Positions 42,604-50,836 of a stretch of 57,545 nucleotides of DNA are shown piece after piece; position 1 is the first letter of the stretch; each line of letters begins with the position of its first letter. A program made the position numbers and the translations under genes. The notes below the pieces were generated by a model, which worked only from the letters and a program-made list of their open reading frames with translations, searched no databases and was not told the origin of the DNA. Source of the DNA: Methylobacterium hispanicum (GTDB taxonomy: Bacteria > Pseudomonadota > Alphaproteobacteria > Rhizobiales > Beijerinckiaceae); contig NZ_BPQO01000037.1 in NCBI RefSeq assembly GCF_022179285.1, forward strand, positions 1-57,545, read 5' to 3'.

Positions 42604-44414
42604 TGCCGAACTGGCTCGTCCTCGCCACCGAGGCGCTGCCGGCGGCGGCGCTTCCGGCGGCGGCGCTTCCGCCGCTCCCGGTCGCCCTGCCGCTCCTCGT
42701 CTGCGCGCTCCTGCTCATCGGTTCGCGCGCGCTGCCGATCTGGCTGCCCGACCTCGTCGCCGTCCTCACGGCGCTCGCGGTCGCGGCGCTCTGCGCGACG
42801 ATCGCGGGCCGGGCCTCGGCGGAGGGGCCCCTGGTGACGTGGTTCGGCGGCTGGACGCCGCGCGACGGCGCCGCCCTCGGCATCGGCTTCTCGGCCGATG
42901 CGGCGAGCGCCGGGATCGCGACCTTCGCGGCGCTCCTGTTCACCGCGACCCTCGTCTTCGCCTGGAACTTCTTCGACAGGACGCACGGACACTTCCAGAT
43001 CCTGATGCTGCTGTTCCTCGCCGCGATGGTGGGGTTCTGCTTCACCCGCGACCTGTTCAACCTGTTCGTGTGGTTCGAGGTGATGAGCGTCACGGCCTTC
43101 GCGCTCACCGCCTACCGCCTCGACGACGCGGCGATCGCGGGCGCGATGACCTTCACGGTGACGAACAGCCTCGCGGGCATCCTGATGCTGGCCGGGATCG
43201 GGCTGCTCTACGCCCGGGCCGGCGCCCTCGACTTCGCCGACCTCGCCGCCGCGGTCGCACGGGCCGGGCACGACCCGGTCACGGCGGCCGCGTTCTGCCT
43301 CGTGGCGGCGGGCCTGATGATCAAGGCGGCGGTGGTGCCGTTCCAGTTCTGGCTCGCGGACGCGCACGCGGTCGCGTCGAGCCCGGTCTCGGTGATCTTC
43401 TCCGGCGCCATGGTGGCGATGGGGTTGTTCGGCCTGGCCAAGCTGGTCTGGGTCGTGTTCGGCGGCTCGGCGCAGATCCGTGACGCGGTCGGCGTGTTCA
43501 TGATCGCGGGGGGCGCCGTCACGGCGCTGTTCGGCGGCTGGATGGCGCTGATCCAGCGTCACCTCAAGCGCCTGCTCGCCTTCTCGACGATCAGCCATGC
43601 GGGGATCATGCTGGTCGGGATCGGCGCGCTCTCGCAGGGTGCCACCGCCGGCCTCCTCCTCTACGTCGTCGGGCACGGCTTGGTGAAGGGCGCCCTGTTC
43701 ATGGTCGCCGGCATCCTGCTCGCGCTGCGCAGCAGCGTCGACGAGATCGCCCTGCGGGGGCGGGGCCGCGGCCTCGCGGGGGCCGGCGCCGCCCTCGGCC
43801 TCGCGGGCCTGCTGCTCGGCGGCCTTCCGGTCGGCCTGCTCGATCTCGGGGCAAGGGCGCTCCACGGCGCCCTGGAGGCCGGGGGCCACCGCCTCGCGCT
43901 CGCGGCGAGCCTGCTCGGCACCGCGATGACCGGCGCGGCGGTGCTGCGCGCGGGCGCACGGATCTTCCTGGGCTGGGGCGGGCGTCCCGGAAACGAGGGG
44001 CGGGCACCGACCCTGGAGGAGCAGGAGCGCGGCAACCGGGCCTACTGGGTCATGTTCGTGCCCTGCGGCGCGCTGCTCGTCCTGGATCTCGCCGCGCCCA
44101 CCGGAGCGCTCGTGGCGGCAGCGCCCGGCTGGACCCGGTCCTTCACGGGTCGGGCGGCGCTGCCGGGAGACGCCGGCGCCCTGGCCCTCGGCGCAGCCTG
44201 GATGCCGGCCGCGAGCGTCGGCCTCGCCCTCTTCCTCGCGGCGTTCGCCCTGTTCGGAGACCGCGTCGCACCCGCGGCGGCCGCCCACATCCGGCGGCTG
44301 CACGCCGGGCCGGCAGCCCTGCTGAACGCGTCGCACAGCGGGCTCGTCGGCGACGACGTCGTCTGGATCGTGCTCGGCCTCGCCGTCCTGGCCCTCGCCC
44401 TCGCCGTGGTGTGA
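42603..44414 (+). CDS. mrpD: Proton-conducting antiporter subunit D (ND5/NuoL-NuoM-like)
   Basis: A 603-residue membrane protein with about 14-16 hydrophobic segments. The ion-channel Lys lies in KAAVVPFQFWLADAHAVASS, and QRHLKRLLAFSTISHAG holds a second conserved Lys and His. LFNLFVWFEVMSV holds the Glu of the first half-channel. It is the only large antiporter-like subunit in the operon: no separate MrpA of about 800-950 residues is present. The soluble loop near residue 475 is extra. Confidence 0.9.
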   Translation: MPNWLVLATEALPAAALPAAALPPLPVALPLLVCALLLIGSRALPIWLPDLVAVLTALAVAALCATIAGRASAEGPLVTWFGGWTPRDGAALGIGFSADAASAGIATFAALLFTATLVFAWNFFDRTHGHFQILMLLFLAAMVGFCFTRDLFNLFVWFEVMSVTAFALTAYRLDDAAIAGAMTFTVTNSLAGILMLAGIGLLYARAGALDFADLAAAVARAGHDPVTAAAFCLVAAGLMIKAAVVPFQFWLADAHAVASSPVSVIFSGAMVAMGLFGLAKLVWVVFGGSAQIRDAVGVFMIAGGAVTALFGGWMALIQRHLKRLLAFSTISHAGIMLVGIGALSQGATAGLLLYVVGHGLVKGALFMVAGILLALRSSVDEIALRGRGRGLAGAGAALGLAGLLLGGLPVGLLDLGARALHGALEAGGHRLALAASLLGTAMTGAAVLRAGARIFLGWGGRPGNEGRAPTLEEQERGNRAYWVMFVPCGALLVLDLAAPTGALVAAAPGWTRSFTGRAALPGDAGALALGAAWMPAASVGLALFLAAFALFGDRVAPAAAAHIRRLHAGPAALLNASHSGLVGDDVVWIVLGLAVLALALAVV

Positions 44415-44423
44415 AGCGGCGCG

Positions 44424-46049
44424 ATGGAGACCGTCACCGTCGTCCTCGTGCTGCTCGTCGCCGTCGTCGTCAGCAGCTCGGCCGCGCGGATCACGCCCAT
44501 CCCGCTCCCCGTCGTGCAGATCGGGCTCGGCGCCGCCCTGGCCCTGCTGCCGCTGCCAACGGTGAGCCTCGATCCGGAGACCTTCTTCCTGGTCTTCCTG
44601 CCGCCCCTGCTCTTCCTCGACGCCTGGCGAATCCCGAAGCGCGCCCTCGTGCGGGACGGCGGCGTGGTGCTCGCCCTCTCGATCGGGCTCGTCCTGTTCA
44701 CCGTCGCCGGCATGGGCCTGTTCATCCACGCCCTGATCCCGGCGATGCCGCTGGCGGTCGCCGTGGCTCTCGCCGCCGTGCTCTCGCCGACCGATCCGGT
44801 CGCCGTCTCGGCGGTCGCCGCCCGCGTGGCGATCCCCCGGCGGCTGATGCACATCCTGGAGGGCGAGGCGCTCCTCAACGACGCGTCGGGTCTCGTCTGC
44901 CTGCGGTTCGCCGTGGCGGCGGCGCTCACCGGCAGCTTCTCGCCGCTCTCCGCCTCCGGAACCTTCCTGTGGCTCGTGGCCTGCGGGATCGGGATCGGGA
45001 TCGCGGGCACGCTCCTCGTGACCGAGCTCCAGAGCCGGCTGATCCGCCGGCTCGGCGAGGATCCGGGCACGCAGACCCTGTTCAGCCTGCTGATCCCGTT
45101 CTGCGCCTACGCGCTCGCCGAGCGGGTCGGCGCCTCGGGCATCCTGGCGGCGGTCGCCGCGGGCGGGACGATGAACCTCGTCGAGAACCGCGGCCGCGCC
45201 CTGGCGCTGACCCGGCTGCGCCGCACGGCCGTCTGGGACACGGTGCAGCTGGCCGCCAACGGCGCCATCTTCGTGCTCCTGGGCGAGCAGTTGCCCGGGA
45301 TCCTCGCCGACGCGATGCGGGCGACCGGCGGGTCGGGATGGGGCGCGGGCGCGCTGCTGTCCGGCTACGTGGCGGCGATCACGCTCGGCCTGATGGTGCT
45401 GCGCTTCGCGTGGTCGTTCGTCACCCTGCGGTTCGGCCTCACGGGCGGCGGCGCGGCCGGCGGCGTCACCTGGCACCTCGTCCTCGTGACCACGCTCTCG
45501 GGCGTGCGGGGCGCCGTGACGCTGGCAGGCATCCTCGGGCTGCCGCTCGCGCTGCCGGACGGCGCCCCCTTTCCGGCCCGGACCCTGGCGATCTGCATCG
45601 CGGTGGGCGTGATCCTGCTCTCCCTCGCGATCGCCAGCGCGCTGCTGCCGCTCCTGCTGCCCCATCTCCAGCTGCCGCCCGAGCCGGAGGGACATGCCGA
45701 GGAGGACGCCGTCCGCGAGGCGGCCGCGAAGGCGGCCCGCCGGGTGATCGAGCGCCTGCAGGCGGAACTGGAGAAGGACCGGGGCGATGCCGACATCATC
45801 GCCGAGGCCGCCGCCGCGGTGCTGCAGCGCTACGACCGGCGCCCGTACCGCTCGGTCGGCAGCGACCAGGCGGACAAGCGCGGGCGCGAGCGCGCGGCGA
45901 TCGAGCAGCGCCTGCGGGTCGCGGGCCTGCGGGCCGAGCGCCACGCCCTGTTCGGCCTGAGCCGCAGGCGCCGCATCGGCGACGGGCTCCTGCGACGGCT
46001 CGTCCGGGAGATCGACCTCGCGGAAGCGCGCAACCACACCGACACGTGA
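44424..46049 (+). CDS. CPA1-type Na+/H+ antiporter
   Basis: A 541-residue antiporter with about 12 hydrophobic segments. The conserved CPA1 core is AAVLSPTDPVAVSAV, followed by LEGEALLNDASGLV, where the Asp residues bind Na+/H+. TTLSGVRGAVTLAG carries the late conserved Arg. The C-terminal 120 residues are soluble, charged and helical. It lies 9 bp after mrpD, so it is probably co-transcribed and adds a single-subunit exchanger to the multi-subunit one. Confidence 0.92.
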   Translation: METVTVVLVLLVAVVVSSSAARITPIPLPVVQIGLGAALALLPLPTVSLDPETFFLVFLPPLLFLDAWRIPKRALVRDGGVVLALSIGLVLFTVAGMGLFIHALIPAMPLAVAVALAAVLSPTDPVAVSAVAARVAIPRRLMHILEGEALLNDASGLVCLRFAVAAALTGSFSPLSASGTFLWLVACGIGIGIAGTLLVTELQSRLIRRLGEDPGTQTLFSLLIPFCAYALAERVGASGILAAVAAGGTMNLVENRGRALALTRLRRTAVWDTVQLAANGAIFVLLGEQLPGILADAMRATGGSGWGAGALLSGYVAAITLGLMVLRFAWSFVTLRFGLTGGGAAGGVTWHLVLVTTLSGVRGAVTLAGILGLPLALPDGAPFPARTLAICIAVGVILLSLAIASALLPLLLPHLQLPPEPEGHAEEDAVREAAAKAARRVIERLQAELEKDRGDADIIAEAAAAVLQRYDRRPYRSVGSDQADKRGRERAAIEQRLRVAGLRAERHALFGLSRRRRIGDGLLRRLVREIDLAEARNHTDT

Positions 46050-46208
46050 GCGGCGGCGCAGGGCGGCCCGGATCCTCGACCGCGGCGATCAGGTCCCCCC
46101 ATACGCCGCGAAACCGATCGCTCCGGAACGAACATGAGGCTCGATGGCGGCTATCGGTCGGTCCTATCGCCTATCACCCCGATACCAATCGACGGGCGCG
46201 GTACGGTG

Positions 46209-46546
46209 ATACGGTGTCGGGTCGACGGGTTCGGTTCGACGCATCGTCTCAGGACGAAGCGCGGGTCCCCTCTCCCATAGGGAGAGGTCTGCTTTCGCAG
46301 AAAGCCGGGTGAGGGGTATGAGGCTTCCAGGTAGGGCTCGACCTGAACGCGCGTCGATGGCGTGCTCAGATCTGAAAGGTCATACCCCTCACCCCAACCC
46401 TCTCCCTATGGGAGAGGGGGCGCGGCACGGTTCCCCAACGCGATCTAGGAGACGACCCCCGCCATATGCGATCGCCCTGCCCTCTGGGAGAGGGGGCGCG
46501 GCGCGGTTCACCGCACACGGCCGAACCCATCGACCGGAGCCCGTAT
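46209..46546. repeat. TIR repeat element, copy C, with internal duplication
   Basis: 338 bp. Left end atacggtgtcgggtcgacgggttcgg, right end ...ccgaacccatcgaccggagcccgtat. It contains all the hairpin blocks of copy B. A segment of about 75 bp near 46407-46510 repeats the tgggagagggggcgcgg(c/g)gcggtt block, which explains the extra length. The 160 bp before it (46050-46208) show nothing clear. Confidence 0.85.
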
Positions 46547-46875
46547 GAGAGCACGGATCAGGCTGCTTCAGCGCACGGATATGACGACGTGCGGAGACGC
46601 CGTGTTTCCCTGACGTCGGGAGGGTGCGCACGTCCCTACCGAGCACAGACCCCGGCGCCCCCCTCCGGTACGCCGCCCGCGGCTGCGTCGTCCTGGCGGA
46701 TGCGCGCGGCCGCAGTGGCGGTGCCGGGCCCGCGATCGTGCCGCCCGGTGGGGGCGCGCTCCGGCGACAGGGGCCGGTTCGTTGGAATCTGCAGGCCGTC
46801 GATGGTCGGAGCGGCACGGCCTTTGCTGCCGACGACGGCGCGGGCGGCCATCACGGCCCCGCGGGAGCCTTCCGG
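46547..46875. other. Non-coding gap, no clear content
   Basis: 329 bp between repeat copy C and the small exported-protein gene. Several frames are open because of the GC content, but none has a plausible start, signal or conserved motif. Nothing specific is recognised. Confidence 0.5.
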
Positions 46876-47076
46876 ATGCGCGTGAAACCGGCCGGCCTCG
46901 GCCTCCCCCTCCTCGCCTGGTTCGTCGCGGTCGCCTGTCTCGGCAGCGGCATCGTGGTGGCGCCCGGCGCCCGGGCACAGGGCACGGTGACGCCGCCCGC
47001 CGGCCAGCCGCGCGTCACCGCCCCGGGCGGGCGGCGCGGAAAGGCCATCCGCTCCCACGGAGGGCGGCATCGGTGA
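46876..47076 (+). CDS. Small exported Pro/Gly-rich protein
   Basis: A 66-residue protein. A signal peptide with an Ala/Leu core (PLLAWFVAVACLGSGIVVA) is cut near ARAQG. The mature part (GTVTPPAGQPRVTAPGGRRG) is clearly related to the start of the next protein's mature region. A gggag ribosome-binding site precedes the ATG. The role is unknown. Confidence 0.55.
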   Translation: MRVKPAGLGLPLLAWFVAVACLGSGIVVAPGARAQGTVTPPAGQPRVTAPGGRRGKAIRSHGGRHR

Positions 47077-47141
47077 GCCGCGTCTCCGGATCCCCGCGCG
47101 ACGACACCCCCTCCCACATCCGCAACCGGAAAGACCGTCCC

Positions 47142-47411
47142 ATGCGCACCCTCACGACAGCCACGCTCGCCCTGTGCGCCCTCGCGGGCTTGGCCGGCGC
47201 CGCGTTCGCCCAAGGATCGGTCGGCGCCCCGGCCGGCACCCCCGGGGCGACCGCACCGGGCGGCACCGAGGGGATGGCCGCCGTCCCGAACGAGCGGAAT
47301 GCGATCCGCTCGGGCGACGCCATCCCGGCCGCACCCGGCGTCGGCGTCCCGGTGGAGGGGGCCCCGCCGCCCGCCGAGGAGCCCGGTCTGCCGCCCCCGC
47401 CGCGTCCCTGA
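47142..47411 (+). CDS. Small exported Pro/Gly/Ala-rich protein
   Basis: An 89-residue protein with a good signal peptide (MRTLTTATLALCALAGLAGAAFA). The mature part is Pro/Gly/Ala-rich (GSVGAPAGTPGATAPGGTEG) and ends in a proline tail. It is a paralogue of the preceding small protein, 65 bp upstream. Many such proteins occur in Hyphomicrobiales, without a known function. Confidence 0.7.
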   Translation: MRTLTTATLALCALAGLAGAAFAQGSVGAPAGTPGATAPGGTEGMAAVPNERNAIRSGDAIPAAPGVGVPVEGAPPPAEEPGLPPPPRP

Positions 47412-47478
47412 GCGGCATCGAGAGGCGAGGCGGCGCCGCCGGAGCGATCCGGCGCCGCCGCCCGGGGACCCCGCGCGC

Positions 47479-48552
47479 CTACTGGGTCAGCCGATCGTCG
47501 ATCCCCTTCACGTACCAGTTCATGCCGAGGATCATCGGGTCGGGGGCGCGCTCGCCCGCCTTGACGGCGACCGAGCCGTCCTGCTTGAGCACCGGCCCCT
47601 CGAACGGGTGGATCCTGCCCGCGACGATCCCCTGCTTGGTCTCCTCGGCCAGCGCCTTCACGTCGTCGGGCATGTTGGTGAAGGGCGCCAGCACGACCAT
47701 GCCGTCCTTGATGCCGCCCCAGCTGTCATGGCTCTTCCACGTGCCGTCGAGGACGGCCCTGGCCTCCTGGATCACGTAGCCGTTCCAGTCATCGACGATC
47801 GAGGTGAGCTGCGCCTTCGGGGCGAAGCGGTACTGGTCCGAGGACTGGCCGAAGGCGAGTTTGCCGGCCTTCTCGGCCTCCTGCAGCGGCGCCGCGGAAT
47901 CGGTGTGCTGGGTCAGGATGTCGGCGCCCTGGGCGAGGAGCGCCTTGGCGGCCTCCGCCTCCTTGCCGGGATCGAACCACGTGTTGACCCAGACGATCTT
48001 GAGCTTGATGTCCGGGTTGACCGACTGCGCGCCGAGCATGAAGGCGTTGATGCCGCTGACGACCTCGGGGATCGGGAAGGAGGCGATGTAGCCGACGGTC
48101 CCCGATTTCGATAGCTTGCCCGCGATCTTCCCGCAGACGTAGCGGCCCTCGTAGAAACGGGCCGAGTAGGTGGAGACGTTGCCGGCGCGCTTGTATCCGG
48201 TGGCGTGCTCGAACTTCACCGTCGGGAATTTCTTGGCGACCTTCAGCGTCGGCTCCATGAAGCCGAAGGAGGTCGTGAAGATCAGGCCGGCGCCCGAGCG
48301 GGCGAGCTTCTCGATGGCGCGCTCGCTGTCGGCCTCCGGCACGTTCTCGAGGAAGGTCGTCTCGACCGCGCCGGGCAGCGCCTCGGCCAGCGCCTTCCGG
48401 CTGAGGTCGTGCTGGTAGGAGTACCCGTAGTCGGCGACCGGGCCGACATAGACGAAGCCGACCTTGAGCTTGTCCGCCGCCCGCGCCGGACCCGCCGCGA
48501 CGGCCGCGCACAGGAGCGCGCCGGCCAGGCGCGTGACGATGCTGCCCATCAT
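47479..48552 (-). CDS. BMP-family nucleoside-binding protein of an ABC importer
   Basis: A 357-residue periplasmic binding protein. A type I signal peptide ends near ARAAD; DKLKVGFVYVGPVADYGYS starts the mature part. The Bmp/PnrA pattern follows: FTTSFGFMEP, YEGRYVCGKIAG, VWVNTWFDPGKEAEAAK, TQHTDSAAPLQEA and GQSSDQY. Members bind purine nucleosides or related ligands. It is the last gene in the minus-strand importer operon; the 209-bp gap before it may carry its own promoter or ribosome-binding signals. Confidence 0.9.
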   Translation of the reverse strand: MMGSIVTRLAGALLCAAVAAGPARAADKLKVGFVYVGPVADYGYSYQHDLSRKALAEALPGAVETTFLENVPEADSERAIEKLARSGAGLIFTTSFGFMEPTLKVAKKFPTVKFEHATGYKRAGNVSTYSARFYEGRYVCGKIAGKLSKSGTVGYIASFPIPEVVSGINAFMLGAQSVNPDIKLKIVWVNTWFDPGKEAEAAKALLAQGADILTQHTDSAAPLQEAEKAGKLAFGQSSDQYRFAPKAQLTSIVDDWNGYVIQEARAVLDGTWKSHDSWGGIKDGMVVLAPFTNMPDDVKALAEETKQGIVAGRIHPFEGPVLKQDGSVAVKAGERAPDPMILGMNWYVKGIDDRLTQ

Positions 48553-48761
48553 GAATCCCCACCCCTTTTCGACGGCGTCGTCCGCCGCGGCTCGCGGGCG
48601 CCGCATCGGGGCGCCCCGGGGCGTTTCTGAGCAAGACCAGGGCCAGGATGGAGCGCGCGGGCGCCGCGAGCGCCTGCCCGGTCCCGGCGGTGTCCGGCCC
48701 TGCGGCGGCCGGTCCCCCGCGCCGCCGGGCGGCGGGAGACCGTCCCGCGCGGCGGCGCCCC

Positions 48762-49688
48762 TCAACGGCTCGGGGCGAAGACCCGGCCGAGCGCCGCGGG
48801 CGCCAGCGAACCGCCCCGGCGCCGGCCGAGCGACAGCAGGACGAGCGCCAGGATGGTGGCGAGGTAGGGGACGGCCGAGAGCAGCTGCCCCGGCAGGCCG
48901 AGACCCGCGGCCTGGGCGTGGAGCTGGAGCACGGTCGCCCCGCCGAAGAGCAGCGCCCCGGCGGCCACCCGCAGCGGCCGCCAGGAGGCGAAGACCACGA
49001 GCGCCAGGGCGATCCAGCCGCGTCCCGCGGTCATCGCGGGCGCCCAGAACGGGGTGTAGGCCAGCGACAGGTAGGCGCCCGCGAGTCCCGCGCAGGCGCC
49101 CCCGAACAGCACCGCGAGGAAGCGGACCTTGCGCACCTTGAGCCCGAGGGCGTGGGTCGCGGCGTGATCGTCGCCGATGGCGCGCAGGGTCAACCCGGCG
49201 CGGGTGCGCCACAGGAACCACCACACCCCCGCGACGAGGAGGAGGGCCGCGTACACGAAGGCGTCGTGCCCGAACAGCAGCCGGCCGATGCCGGGCAGGT
49301 CGGTGAGGCCGGGAAGGTCGAGATGGGGAGCCGGATCGCGCTTCATCCCGACATAGCCGGCGCCGACGAGGCCGGAGAGTCCGAGCCCCAGGATGGTCAG
49401 CGCCAACCCGGAGGCGACTTGGTTGGCCGCCAGAACCACGGTGAGCAGGCCGAAGAGGGCGGCGAGCAGCAGGCCCGCGCCGGCCCCGCCGAGGGCACCG
49501 AGCCCGGTCGATCCGGTCCAGGCGGCGACGGCGAAGCCGGCGGCCGCGCCCAGCACCATCATGCCCTCGACGCCGAGATTGAGCACGCCGGAGCGCTCCA
49601 CGACGAGTTCGCCGATGCCGGCCAGGATCAGCGGCGTCGCCGCCGCCAGCACCGTGACGAGGACCATCTGGACGATGTCGAGGCTCAT
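48762..49688 (-). CDS. ABC importer permease (nucleoside type, second subunit)
   Basis: A 308-residue membrane protein with about eight to ten helices. The start PLILAGIGELVVERSGVLNLGVEGMM and the cytoplasmic loop RAIGDDHAATHALGLKV are the conserved marks of the BPD-transp-2 permeases of BMP-type importers. The start overlaps the preceding permease gene by ATGA. Confidence 0.92.
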   Translation of the reverse strand: MSLDIVQMVLVTVLAAATPLILAGIGELVVERSGVLNLGVEGMMVLGAAAGFAVAAWTGSTGLGALGGAGAGLLLAALFGLLTVVLAANQVASGLALTILGLGLSGLVGAGYVGMKRDPAPHLDLPGLTDLPGIGRLLFGHDAFVYAALLLVAGVWWFLWRTRAGLTLRAIGDDHAATHALGLKVRKVRFLAVLFGGACAGLAGAYLSLAYTPFWAPAMTAGRGWIALALVVFASWRPLRVAAGALLFGGATVLQLHAQAAGLGLPGQLLSAVPYLATILALVLLSLGRRRGGSLAPAALGRVFAPSR

Positions 49689-50776
49689 GGGATCCCCTTG
49701 GCGCCCGCACCGCCCGGCACGATCCGGACGTGGTAGCGCGTCAGCACGTCGGCCCCGAGCACGAGGCCGAGCAGCAGCCCCTGGAAGGCACGGGTCAGGT
49801 CGAGGGGCAGCTTCAGGTCGATCTGCGCCCCCTCCCCGCCGATCGTCGTCAGGGCGATGACGAGCGCCGCGAGCAGGATGCCCGGCGGGCTGAGGCGCCC
49901 GAGGAAGGCGACGATGATCGCGGTGAAGCCGTAGCCCGGGGAGATCTCCGGCTGAAGCTGGCCGATCCGTCCGGCCACCTCGCAGATGCCGGCCAGCCCC
50001 GCGGCCCCGCCGGAGATCGCGAAGACCGCGAGCGTCAGGCGCGCGTCCGAGAAGCCGGCGAAGCGCGCCGCCCGCGGGCTCGCGCCGACGGTGCGGACCT
50101 CGAAGCCGAACAGGGTCCGCGTCAGGACGAGGGCCGCCAGCCCGATGCCGACGAGGCCGATCAGCACGCCCGCGTGGAGCGACTCGCCCGCCATCAGCAG
50201 GGGCAGCCGGGCGGCATCGTCGAAGCTGACGCTCTGCGGGAAGTTGTAGCCCTGCGGATCGCGCAAGGGCCCGCGCACCATGTAGTCGAGCAGCAGCTGC
50301 GCGACGTAGACGAGCATCAGGCTGGTCAGGATCTCCGACACGCCGAGCCTGACCCGCAGCAGCGCCGGGATCATCGCGTAGGCGATGCCCGCACACGTGC
50401 CGGCGAGCAGCATCGCGGGCAGGATCCAGGCGGTCGGCCCCTGCGAACCGTGCGCGGCGACGGCGACCCAGCCGCCCGCGAGGCCACCGGCCACGTACTG
50501 GCCCTCCGCCCCGATGTTCCACAGGTTGGCGCGGTAGCAGAAGGCGAGCCCGGTCGCGATCAGCGCGAGCGGCGCCGCCTTCAGCGCGACCTCCTGCAGC
50601 GACCAGACCTCGCTCAAGGGGGCGACGAAGTAGGTGAGGAAGGCCTGCCCCGGCGGGACGCCGAGGGCCGCCACCGCGATCCCGCCGATCAGGACCGCGG
50701 CGAGGAAGGCGAGCGCGGGCGCGAGCAGATCGAGCCGGCGCGACCGGCGCGCGCGGGGGAGGAGATCAAGGCGCAT
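49685..50776 (-). CDS. ABC importer permease (nucleoside type, first subunit)
   Basis: A 363-residue membrane protein of the same permease family. It has ATGLAFCYRANLWNIGAEGQYVAGG and the loop VRTVGASPRAARFAGFS that contacts the ATPase. It follows the ATPase gene by 60 bp and overlaps the second permease by 4 nt. Confidence 0.92.
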   Translation of the reverse strand: MRLDLLPRARRSRRLDLLAPALAFLAAVLIGGIAVAALGVPPGQAFLTYFVAPLSEVWSLQEVALKAAPLALIATGLAFCYRANLWNIGAEGQYVAGGLAGGWVAVAAHGSQGPTAWILPAMLLAGTCAGIAYAMIPALLRVRLGVSEILTSLMLVYVAQLLLDYMVRGPLRDPQGYNFPQSVSFDDAARLPLLMAGESLHAGVLIGLVGIGLAALVLTRTLFGFEVRTVGASPRAARFAGFSDARLTLAVFAISGGAAGLAGICEVAGRIGQLQPEISPGYGFTAIIVAFLGRLSPPGILLAALVIALTTIGGEGAQIDLKLPLDLTRAFQGLLLGLVLGADVLTRYHVRIVPGGAGAKGIP

Positions 50777-50836
50777 CGCGCATCCCGTTCAGTCCTGGCG
50801 TCTGGCGCGCATGGGGGGATCGGGTCCGGCAGGGGT

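Noticed and set aside
42354..46037. 1227-codon open frame antisense to the Mrp operon and CPA1 antiporter
   Set aside because: Highly charged low-complexity shadow with no domain; the plus-strand genes are certain.
46624..46875. N-terminal extension of the small exported protein at 46876
   Set aside because: It would bury the signal peptide and has no conserved features; the internal ATG at 46876 with gggag explains the protein.
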